A DNA stretch of 64,000 nucleotides from Flavobacteriales bacterium (GTDB lineage Bacteria; Bacteroidota; Bacteroidia; NS11-12g; UBA9320). The position numbers and the translations under genes are program-made. The DNA is taken from contig JACJZW010000002.1 in NCBI GenBank assembly GCA_020635355.1, positions 412,622-476,621 of the forward strand, written 5' to 3'. Numbering within the stretch: the first letter of the stretch is position 1; each line of letters starts with the position of its first letter. The notes beneath the pieces were generated by a model that saw only the letters and a list, made by a program, of their open reading frames with translations, was not told the DNA's origin and did no database searches. Shown one piece after another: positions 42,423 through 49,700 of this stretch.

Positions 42423-43257
42423 AGGTTCGATGCGCCCATCTCACCCGGTTGGATTGTGTGTGTTGAATCAATAGAACGGCGGCAATGAGGTGCAGGGTAA
42501 TCATCAAGCCAGCGTAGAGATTGTCGAAGGACCGACTTGAATAGGTGGTAAAAACTAAGGTCAGCAAGATGGTTACGAGGCTCAGTGCCAAATGCAGCCA
42601 GTATGCAGATCGTTTACCCAGAAAAACAACCATGGTATCATTGCCGGCTACTCGGTCTCCTTCAAAATTTCGAAAATCTTTCACCATTTCCCGATTGAAA
42701 ATAATGGTCATCAAAATAGCTGCGTAAACAATGAGTACCTTATTCACCACATTGTAATGAAGCCCGATCGCAAATACCGCGGCCACACCCAGAAGTGACG
42801 CAGATAACTCCCGAATGAGTGGGATTTTTTGAAGTTTGTGGGAATAAAACCACAATCCAAAAACAAAGGCCGTGAAAAAGATGAGGATGTTCAGTGAGCC
42901 AAATGCCGAAACCATCAACCCAATCAGATTGAGGGCAAAATAGACATATAAGCAGAATGTCTTGCTAATCACCCGATTGAACAACGTCTTGTGGGGTTTG
43001 TTGACAAGGTCCTTTTCGAGGTCATAAAAGCTATTGATGATGAATCCGGCTGAAATGATACATACCGATGAAAGTACAATCAAATGAACTTTTGTGTCAA
43101 ACAGTACCGTTTGCCATACTGCCAGGTGGTTACAAACAAAGAAGGCAACGAGGTATTGTGCCATGGCCACAAACAACACAATGGGCCAACGAATGATGGA
43201 AAGGAATGCCAGAAATTTGACCAGACGAACTCGGTTTGCCCGACTCAGAACAGGCAC
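42376..43257 (-). CDS. UbiA family prenyltransferase
   Basis: The 293-residue integral membrane protein has eight or nine predicted segments and both Asp-rich prenyl-diphosphate motifs of UbiA enzymes: NSFYDLEKD (75-83) and REMVKDFRNFEGD (about 189-201). Members with this pattern in Bacteroidota are usually annotated as geranylgeranylglycerol-phosphate geranylgeranyltransferase-like; the real acceptor is unknown. It is the last gene of the mevalonate operon and starts 2 nt after the mevalonate kinase stop. A lipid, quinone or pigment made from the pathway's products is therefore the likely output. Confidence 0.9.
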   Translation of the reverse strand: MPVLSRANRVRLVKFLAFLSIIRWPIVLFVAMAQYLVAFFVCNHLAVWQTVLFDTKVHLIVLSSVCIISAGFIINSFYDLEKDLVNKPHKTLFNRVISKTFCLYVYFALNLIGLMVSAFGSLNILIFFTAFVFGLWFYSHKLQKIPLIRELSASLLGVAAVFAIGLHYNVVNKVLIVYAAILMTIIFNREMVKDFRNFEGDRVAGNDTMVVFLGKRSAYWLHLALSLVTILLTLVFTTYSSRSFDNLYAGLMITLHLIAAVLLIQHTQSNRVRWAHRTFKLLLILSTFYLVFL

Positions 43258-43259
43258 AA

Positions 43260-44198
43260 TCAGAATGTGTGAACGATTTCGAGCGGATAATCTTTCAACC
43301 GCTTACGTGCTTCATCGATGTTCTGAGTGAACCCGAGGAAGTAACCACCTCCACCACTACCGCATAATTTCAGATAATACGCGTTAGACTCAATCCCTTC
43401 TTTCCAAAGCTTGTGAAATACCACAGGTATCATCGGTTTGAAGTTGTGAAGCAACAAATTGGATAGTTGCTTGATATTGCTGAACAGCGGGTTGAGATCA
43501 CGCTTCAGGAATGCCTGAATGCAGGCATCATTGTACTTTTTAAATTCGGTTTTCAGCATGTTGCGAAAACCTTCGTGCTTCATCTTTTCCATGAAGATGT
43601 TCACCATAGGTTCCGTTTTACCGGGAATACCGCTATTGATTAAGAAGATCGCTCCTTTTCCGGTGGTGTTTTCAGGCAATCCTACCGTTCCCATTTCGTC
43701 CTTGGACTTGATCAGCACCGGAAGATTGAGGTAGCAAATCAACGGGTCAAGGCCAGAGCTTTTACCATGGAAGTAGGACTCCATCTGACCAAAGATAAGT
43801 TTGAGTTTGGCGATGGACGCCCCATCGGGCTTCTCCGTTACCGCAATCCGGTTTAAGGCGTAACGTTTGTAAACGGCAGCCACCAATGCACCGGAACTAC
43901 CTACACCAAATCCTTGAGGAATGCTGCTGTTAAAGTGCATGCCTTTTTGAAGATCTGCCAACAATTCATCTGAATTCAGGTCAAACAACAAGCTACCTTT
44001 TGCCTGAAGTTCAATAAGGTATTGAGCAAAAGCGTGAAGATGTTGATTGGATGACTGACTGTTTTCGTCGGCGGGGTTTTCAAAGGTCAATGCGCCGTTA
44101 TAGGAGCTATACGGGATAGATAATCCCATGGAATCCTGGATGATTCCATACTCTCCGAAGAGGAGGATTTTGGCGTAGAAAAGCGAATCTTTAAGCAT
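43260..44198 (-). CDS. mvk: mevalonate kinase (GHMP family)
   Basis: Mevalonate kinase makes 5-phosphomevalonate from mevalonate and ATP. The 312-residue protein shows the N-terminal GHMP strand FYAKILLFGEYGI (Lys10 and the GEY motif), the ATP loop PQGFGVGSSGALVAAVY and the C-terminal LCGSGGGGYFLGF. I chose ATG at 44198 (MLKDSLFYAK). It overlaps the end of mvaD by 8 nt and precedes ubiA by 2 nt. Confidence 0.88.
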   Translation of the reverse strand: MLKDSLFYAKILLFGEYGIIQDSMGLSIPYSSYNGALTFENPADENSQSSNQHLHAFAQYLIELQAKGSLLFDLNSDELLADLQKGMHFNSSIPQGFGVGSSGALVAAVYKRYALNRIAVTEKPDGASIAKLKLIFGQMESYFHGKSSGLDPLICYLNLPVLIKSKDEMGTVGLPENTTGKGAIFLINSGIPGKTEPMVNIFMEKMKHEGFRNMLKTEFKKYNDACIQAFLKRDLNPLFSNIKQLSNLLLHNFKPMIPVVFHKLWKEGIESNAYYLKLCGSGGGGYFLGFTQNIDEARKRLKDYPLEIVHTF

Positions 44199-45219
44199 GA
44201 ATCCGTTTCGGACCACGTCCTATTCTGTCGCGAATATAGCGGCCGTTTTCGCAATAGTCAACAAGTTTGCTGGTGATTAGTTCGTTTGCGTAGTGGGCAT
44301 CTTTCTCCGGATATAACATATGAACGTTGGCTCCGGCATCCAGGGTAAAGCAGATGTGATGTCCTTTTTCGATTCGATCGGCCCGGATGGCATCGATAAT
44401 CGCCACTGTTTCCGGCTTCATCAAAATAAAAGATGGGGTTGACGTCATCATCAATGCGTGCAGCATCAGCGCCTCACGCTCCACCAGATCCACAAAATCA
44501 TCCAAATCGCCAGAATGAAGAATGGCCTTCATGCGGGACATGTTTTTTTCAGCCTCTTCAAATCGCTGTGTCGCAAAGGCGTGTCCGTTCAACAAGGAAT
44601 GTCCAACAGTACTGGAAACCGACTTGGATCCTTCATGCACAATGAGGATATCATCGTGAAAGGAATTGAACACCTCATCATATCCTGTAAATGGAATGGC
44701 GTATTCATCGGAGCTTCCTGTGAAGTTGGCATGTTTACCCCATTCAGCCAAACCGCCGTAAACCGATCGGCAGGCACTACCACTGCCTATGCGTGCCAGG
44801 TTACTGGCAAGCTCCGGACTAAACGATTCTTCGTTGAGATCAGCCAGCAGATCCACCACACAGAGCGCGAGGGCGCTCATCCCGCTGGCGGAACTGGCAA
44901 TACCGCTACTATGCGGAAAGGTATTGCTCGTGTCAATGGAATAGTTGAAGTTTTTAAGTGCCGGAAACAACTCAGAGATATGCTTGAAAAACTGCTCAAT
45001 TTTTGGCAGAAAACTGGGTTGTTCTTTCCCATTAACGCGAATGGAAAGGTGCAGATCACCGGGTGTTGCGGCTAAACGGGTGGTGGTATGGCAGGCGTCC
45101 AGGGTAAAGCTGATGCTGGCGTTGGACGGGAGCTGAAATCCTTTCTTACCCCAGTATTTGACCAGGGCAATATTGGATGGACTTTGCCATTGGGTTATAA
45201 ATGGTTCTGATGCCTTCAA
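44191..45219 (-). CDS. mvaD: diphosphomevalonate decarboxylase
   Basis: This GHMP-family enzyme decarboxylates 5-diphosphomevalonate to isopentenyl diphosphate. The 342-residue protein has SPSNIALVKYWGKKGFQLPS, ASISFTLD, the phosphate loop PHSSGIASSASGMSALAL, and GSGSACRSVYGGLAEW, all typical. FTLDAGANVHMLYP marks the C-terminal active-site strand. It lies 12 nt after the GYDIA kinase gene and overlaps the mevalonate kinase gene. Confidence 0.95.
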   Translation of the reverse strand: MKASEPFITQWQSPSNIALVKYWGKKGFQLPSNASISFTLDACHTTTRLAATPGDLHLSIRVNGKEQPSFLPKIEQFFKHISELFPALKNFNYSIDTSNTFPHSSGIASSASGMSALALCVVDLLADLNEESFSPELASNLARIGSGSACRSVYGGLAEWGKHANFTGSSDEYAIPFTGYDEVFNSFHDDILIVHEGSKSVSSTVGHSLLNGHAFATQRFEEAEKNMSRMKAILHSGDLDDFVDLVEREALMLHALMMTSTPSFILMKPETVAIIDAIRADRIEKGHHICFTLDAGANVHMLYPEKDAHYANELITSKLVDYCENGRYIRDRIGRGPKRIHA

Positions 45220-45231
45220 ATCGCCACAAAT

Positions 45232-46104
45232 TTAGTGGGGTTGAGGAGAGTAAATCATATCGGAATAGGGAATCACGATTGAATAACCCTTGTTTTTAAA
45301 ATAGTCCTGTGCTGATTCCCGGCCTGTTGCCAGAATAAAATCGCCTCCCCAGGCACCCAAGGATTTGATGGCTCCATCGAAATCATGGAATATCCGTTCC
45401 TTGATGGTAGGACGTTGAAGCTGATGGGACAGTAGTGCTTCATGTTCCTGAACAAGTGCAGTGAATGATCTCAGATTTTCTGTTCGGCTCATCGAATGGG
45501 TGATCTTCGAAATAGCCTCGATTAGTTGACCATCCCAAACATGGGGCATTGTCTGAATCTCAGATTCACTGTTTTGCTTTTGTCCCAGATAAACGAAAAA
45601 CAGGTCATTGGAAAATGTTGGATGGAAATTTATCGCTGATACATTGGGTGCATCAGCTTCGATTCGATAAAGGATAGGCGACTTTTCCAGGCCAACAGCC
45701 ACATCGTAACCACTCCCTGAAAAGGCGGATTTTAACAATGGATAGAAGGGTACATCAGCCCAGGAACTTAGGGCCGCCACCAAGGACGAACTGCTGCCCA
45801 ATCCCCAGGATCGGTCAAAATCAAGTCGGCTTTCGATCCGGTAACTACCACGAAGTTCCGGACGGAACTGAAAACAGTAATTCAACAGCAGCTGAAGTCT
45901 CCTTGATATTCCGGAATCCGTAGTCTGAAGGACATCGAGATCATCCGGATCCATTTGGCATGAGAACCAGGTGTTTCCGTTGTGATCTTTTGAATCCCAT
46001 TGAATGTGCGCTCCTTCGGAGGTGAACTCAAATGTTTGTCCCAATCGGGTAGGGATGGCCAATGCACTGGCACCATGTAAAACGGCATATTCCCCTGACA
46101 GCAT
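45232..46104 (-). CDS. GYDIA family GHMP kinase, candidate phosphomevalonate kinase; true start upstream of 46104 uncertain
   Basis: The 290-residue frame from ATG 46104 is a GHMP kinase with the ATP loop SWGLGSSSSLVAALSSWA, the SGSGYDVAVG motif that names the GYDIA family, and GGDFILATG near the end. In the GHMP fold the N-terminal strand reads PGKxxLxGEY. Here PGK is encoded just upstream of the ATG (codons 46108-46116), in frame and with no stop until TAA at 46159-46161. The conserved Lys would be lost if translation began at 46104. No ATG, GTG or TTG lies in that 18-codon extension; CTG at 46147-46149 and ATT at 46117-46119 are the only near-cognates that I judge usable. Its place between mvaD and a promoterless upstream gene fits the missing phosphomevalonate kinase step. 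Confidence 0.8.
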   Translation of the reverse strand: MLSGEYAVLHGASALAIPTRLGQTFEFTSEGAHIQWDSKDHNGNTWFSCQMDPDDLDVLQTTDSGISRRLQLLLNYCFQFRPELRGSYRIESRLDFDRSWGLGSSSSLVAALSSWADVPFYPLLKSAFSGSGYDVAVGLEKSPILYRIEADAPNVSAINFHPTFSNDLFFVYLGQKQNSESEIQTMPHVWDGQLIEAISKITHSMSRTENLRSFTALVQEHEALLSHQLQRPTIKERIFHDFDGAIKSLGAWGGDFILATGRESAQDYFKNKGYSIVIPYSDMIYSPQPH

Positions 46105-46158
46105 TAGTTTGCCTGGAATAAATACGCGGTATGTGGATGGTACGTTCAGGTGGATTCT

Positions 46159-46479
46159 TTACTCTTCTATAACCAGAAACCAGTGAAGCAGTTCACTACC
46201 CAACGTATGTCGAAAGGCGCTTTTGGTGATTTTTACTCCACCATTTGATCGATCAATGGCCACAGAACCGGTGTAGGTGAAGCCAGCTTTTGCCGACCCT
46301 GGGGTTACATTCACCAAAATCGCGGCATCCGATTGCCATGGGAGGTAGGTGATCAGGTATTCATAGAAATCATCTTCTGTATTCACAGCTCTTCCGATGT
46401 GATATACCCGCAATCGCATTCCAATCTGGAAATTGAAATCTTCCGGCACTTCATTCAACGGTAGGAGTGGACCATTCAT
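46159..46479 (-). CDS. hypothetical protein, 106 aa
   Basis: I do not recognise a family. The sequence begins MNGPLLPLNEVPEDFNFQIG, has a mixed alpha/beta look (DFYEYLITYLPWQSDAAILV, AFRHTLGSELLHWFLVIEE), and lacks a signal peptide and membrane segments. Its TAA stop is in the same reading frame as the GYDIA kinase that follows, 18 codons ahead of that gene's ATG. It is therefore probably the first gene of the mevalonate operon. A role in that pathway is possible only by position. Confidence 0.6.
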   Translation of the reverse strand: MNGPLLPLNEVPEDFNFQIGMRLRVYHIGRAVNTEDDFYEYLITYLPWQSDAAILVNVTPGSAKAGFTYTGSVAIDRSNGGVKITKSAFRHTLGSELLHWFLVIEE

Positions 46480-46563
46480 GAGCCAAAGGTCGGTGAATGA
46501 AATTGATTTTGACCAGATGTTTGGCTGATGGAAATTCTGAAGGCATGATTAATTTCGTCGGCC

Positions 46564-47091
46564 ATGGAACACATTGGAATAGGAACACGGGTTAAGCACT
46601 CGGAATACGGACAAGGCATTATCTGCAAAATTGGTTTGGAATACCTCTCCATTAGCTTCTTCGAGGGCGGACTACGGGAAATAGATCGCAAAGACGAACT
46701 GGAAGTAGTGGAAGTTATTGAGGCCGAAAATAACATGGTAAGCATGGATGAAGTGGAGGATGTTCTGGATCGATTGCTTCAGAAATACACGGACGTTACG
46801 GAGCGCGTTGAAATTGCAGATCGGTGGCGGGATGGTTTACTGGTGCTGGAACCTAAGGATGAAAATCTTCAGGTAAAGGAAATTCCAATCAACACCTTCT
46901 TTCACAAAATTGTGATGGTACGGGACCGACTGCGGGTGCTGGAACAAAACATCAATGCGCACAAAACGCTAACAGACGATGAAAAGGTTAATCTTCAACA
47001 ATACGTCACGCGGATATATGGATCGTTAACCACCTTCAACGTCCTCTTTAAACACAAGGAAGATCAGTTTGTAGGGGAGAAGACCAAATAA
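46564..47091 (+). CDS. hypothetical cytoplasmic protein with CarD/Tudor-like N-terminus
   Basis: The 175-residue protein starts MEHIGIGTRVKHSEYGQGII, a short SH3/Tudor-like strand set resembling the N-terminus of CarD/CdnL-type or UvrD-tail modules. The rest is helical and acidic (VSMDEVEDVLDRLLQKYTDV, NTFFHKIVMVRDRLRVLEQN). No catalytic motif is seen. It looks like one of the conserved Bacteroidota proteins of unknown function; an interaction with nucleic acid or RNA polymerase is only suggested by the N-terminal pattern. It starts divergently from the 46159-46479 gene, 84 nt away, and ends 2 nt before the convergent DnaJ-like gene. Confidence 0.75.
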   Translation: MEHIGIGTRVKHSEYGQGIICKIGLEYLSISFFEGGLREIDRKDELEVVEVIEAENNMVSMDEVEDVLDRLLQKYTDVTERVEIADRWRDGLLVLEPKDENLQVKEIPINTFFHKIVMVRDRLRVLEQNINAHKTLTDDEKVNLQQYVTRIYGSLTTFNVLFKHKEDQFVGEKTK

Positions 47092-47093
47092 AC

Positions 47094-47969
47094 TTAACGG
47101 ATACGTTCCACCAGTTCAACGATTCTGGGATCGGCGCGAGAATAGCGGATGATTATCCATCCTTCGTCCAGGTTGTAAATGTGCTTTTCACCCAGGGTTT
47201 GACGTTTTACGATGAGTTCGTCACTTCCAATGGGTTCAAATGAGTACATGACCAAATCATCATAGGTAACTTCCACAATGGTAGCTGTAGCTAATGATGC
47301 GTAGTGCTCCAGGTGGTAGGATTTACGATAGGACGACAAGCTGTACACTAATAGCGGTCCGGTGATCAGGATGAGAAAAAAGATGCCGAAACTCCATTTT
47401 TCATAGGCGCGCTGGTTGCGTTTTAACAAAACGGCAATCCGCATTTTGCGATAAATCCCAGCCAGAATTAAGACTGCGGAGGTAACAAACAACGCGAAGC
47501 CGGCAACCATTAATGGAAGCTCATTCGAGTTGAGGTCAATGAAATAATTCTTGAAAATCAGAGTAAGTGCCATCATCACTCCAACGCTGCCCAACACAAT
47601 TCGATTGGTGTACGAGAATCGAGCATTGTTCCGGTCAAACTCATTCATTTCCCGTTTGGCGGCATCGTGAGCCCATCTTTTACGTCGTTCCTCGCTGATG
47701 CGATCATCCTGCATCTTGCGCATCTTGCGGGTATAGGCACCTTCACTTTCCCAGAGCAGGGCATTCTTGAGTTGGGTGTCATGCGTTTCCCGGGCTTGCG
47801 GATCGATGAGGGTTTGATACGCCTTTGAAACAACTACGAAGATTTCCTGAGCATCAGATGAGCTGTTTACATCCGGATGATAGCGCTTCGCCATGACGCG
47901 ATACGCACGCTGAATTTCCTTTGAATGAGCGAAGTTGGGGACTTCCAGAATTTTATAGCAGTTGATCAA
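47094..47969 (-). CDS. membrane-anchored J-domain protein
   Basis: The 291-residue protein has a J domain at residues 1-65 with the HPD motif at 31-33 (MAKRYHPDVNSSSDAQEIF) that stimulates DnaK. A charged helix follows (about 75-110), then two pairs of membrane segments (about 120-170 and 190-210). A beta-rich C-terminal domain (about 220-291) lies on the far side of the membrane. There is no Gly/Phe or zinc-finger region, so it is a type III J protein. The client is unknown. It starts divergently from the VWA gene, 78 nt from that gene's chosen start. Confidence 0.85.
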   Translation of the reverse strand: MINCYKILEVPNFAHSKEIQRAYRVMAKRYHPDVNSSSDAQEIFVVVSKAYQTLIDPQARETHDTQLKNALLWESEGAYTRKMRKMQDDRISEERRKRWAHDAAKREMNEFDRNNARFSYTNRIVLGSVGVMMALTLIFKNYFIDLNSNELPLMVAGFALFVTSAVLILAGIYRKMRIAVLLKRNQRAYEKWSFGIFFLILITGPLLVYSLSSYRKSYHLEHYASLATATIVEVTYDDLVMYSFEPIGSDELIVKRQTLGEKHIYNLDEGWIIIRYSRADPRIVELVERIR

Positions 47970-48010
47970 AAATGTGGAGTGATTTTTGAGTTGATTTGCT
48001 CGAGGATTGT

Positions 48011-48018
48011 CAAAAATA
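48011..48018 (-). promoter_or_regulatory. -7 box for the J-domain gene
   Basis: The minus strand reads TATTTTTG, a full TAnnTTTG match, about 41 nt before the ATG at 47969. No -33 element is evident. Confidence 0.45.
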
Positions 48019-48047
48019 ATACGCTAACCCATAACGTTAACCACCAA

Positions 48048-49607
48048 ATGGTATTGTTATCCAACCATCTGTTTAAGGTCGTCAAGGTGCAACTGATTGT
48101 AGTGCTTGCCTGTTGTTTGGTTGGATCGTTTGGAGCCCAGATTGGTCAGGCACAAACCCTCACACCATCAACCTACAACCACGGTAAGGTTAAATTGTGG
48201 AACAATCCCAAGGCTGTATTCACCTTTACGAATACCACTTCCCAGCGGATGCTTTTTCTTCCAATTCAGTACCAGCGTGATTTGTACATTCATCTGCCGG
48301 AAGGCTATATAGAACCGGGTCAATCCGTGGATATCGAAGTACTGTACTACACCGAAGAGGAAGGGCCTTTTTCTATTACTCAAGAGTTGTATGTTAGCGG
48401 CTCCAATGATCCCATTTATCTTCGACTCAAGGGTAAGATTCAATCGTTTCACCCCGATGCCAAGACGGCTTGCCCTCGGGTAAATCCGGATAAAAATGAA
48501 AATCAGCGTACAGTGGTAACCACGGTGACAGTGTATGACAAATCAACCGGTAAGGTGATTAATGGTGTTGACATCTTGATTTCCGGGGCTCAGTCTGATT
48601 ACTTCATTGAGCATACCAAGAAGTATCAGGTCCCCTTAAAGAATGTGGCCATTGGATTATATGAGGTGGAGATTTCCAAGCCGGGCTACAAATCACTGAC
48701 CCATGTTCAGTACATCAACCCCAACGTGGGACATCTTGTATTTGAACTGGAACCCAATCCATTGGAAGATCCGTCGGTTCCTGATGCCTCCGATAAGGAG
48801 GGTGATGATGTGGTGATCGAAATTGATAAGGTTCAGAAAAATGATGCCGATGCCATCGAGCGCATCCGAAAGATGATGGATGAGCGGTTTAAGGATCGCA
48901 AGATCATTGAGCGGGATGTGATCGTTGTAAAAGACAATCAAGATACCACGCCGAAGGAAACACCAATCGCTTCGTCCGACACCGTTGTTAAGCCGGCTGT
49001 CCCTGAAAAAGACTTTGATGAAGGAGGATTACTCAACTCAAAGAAATACGCCTCTAATAATGTGGTTTTCCTGATTGATGTTTCCGGTTCCATGAAGATT
49101 GATGATAAACTGGAATCGATGAAAACCTCCATGAAGAGTCTGGTGTCGGTGCTCCGCCCGCAAGATATGGTCACGATTATCATCTATTCCAGAACCGCGC
49201 GAATTAAACTTCAATCTACCCCTGGTGATCGCAAAGATTCCATCAACTATGTAATTGATGAATTACGTGCAAACGGAAGTTCCTATGGCGCTGAAGGGTT
49301 AACCATGGCTTATGAATTTGCCGTTCAAAACTTCATCACTGGAGGTAATAATCAGGTGATACTAGCAACGGATGGCCTGTTCAATTCTCCGGAAGTAACT
49401 GAAGATGATTTGTATGCCATGGCTCGGTTGCATGCGAATTACGGAGTAAATACCTCGGTTGTTGGGTTTGGAAAGAAGGAAGAACCCAGACTGTTCATGC
49501 AGAAACTTGCTACTTCCGGTTCAGGAAGTTTCATACAGATCGCGGATCAATCGGCAGCTGAGTCGGCATTGATTACAGAGATCATGAAAAATGCCCGTAA
49601 AAGTTAG
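48048..49607 (+). CDS. VWA domain protein with signal peptide
   Basis: The 519-residue protein starts with a signal peptide (VKVQLIVVLACCLVGSFGAQ). Residues 35-145 resemble a DUF1573/ASH-type Ig module (FTFTNTTSQRMLFLPIQYQR, EPGQSVDIEVLYY), followed by a carboxypeptidase-regulatory-like strand set (VTVYDKSTGKVINGVDILIS, LYEVEISKPGYKSL). A VWA domain fills the C-terminus, with the MIDAS motif DVSGS at 344-348 and ATDGLFNS further on. It likely binds a protein partner in the periplasm through a metal ion. There is no sorting domain, lipobox or C-terminal membrane anchor. I chose ATG at 48048 because it leads into the signal peptide. Confidence 0.88.
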   Translation: MVLLSNHLFKVVKVQLIVVLACCLVGSFGAQIGQAQTLTPSTYNHGKVKLWNNPKAVFTFTNTTSQRMLFLPIQYQRDLYIHLPEGYIEPGQSVDIEVLYYTEEEGPFSITQELYVSGSNDPIYLRLKGKIQSFHPDAKTACPRVNPDKNENQRTVVTTVTVYDKSTGKVINGVDILISGAQSDYFIEHTKKYQVPLKNVAIGLYEVEISKPGYKSLTHVQYINPNVGHLVFELEPNPLEDPSVPDASDKEGDDVVIEIDKVQKNDADAIERIRKMMDERFKDRKIIERDVIVVKDNQDTTPKETPIASSDTVVKPAVPEKDFDEGGLLNSKKYASNNVVFLIDVSGSMKIDDKLESMKTSMKSLVSVLRPQDMVTIIIYSRTARIKLQSTPGDRKDSINYVIDELRANGSSYGAEGLTMAYEFAVQNFITGGNNQVILATDGLFNSPEVTEDDLYAMARLHANYGVNTSVVGFGKKEEPRLFMQKLATSGSGSFIQIADQSAAESALITEIMKNARKS

Positions 49608-49665
49608 TTTGTAAAATCTGCCCCATTTTAGGTTGAGGCTCAAGGATGGAGACATTTGGAAAGAA

Positions 49666-49673
49666 TACTTTTG
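49666..49673 (+). promoter_or_regulatory. -7 box for the 49701 T9SS gene
   Basis: TACTTTTG matches TAnnTTTG and is followed by CCGCCA, as at rpsA. The start would be near 49679, about 22 nt before the ATG at 49701, which rules out the longer frame from 49656. Confidence 0.6.
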
Positions 49674-49700
49674 CCGCCATCTACAATTAAATTCAACCTA

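Noticed and set aside
44458..45075. A 205-codon plus-strand open frame
   Set aside because: It lies antisense to mvaD, has no family pattern, and reflects codon bias of the real gene on the other strand.
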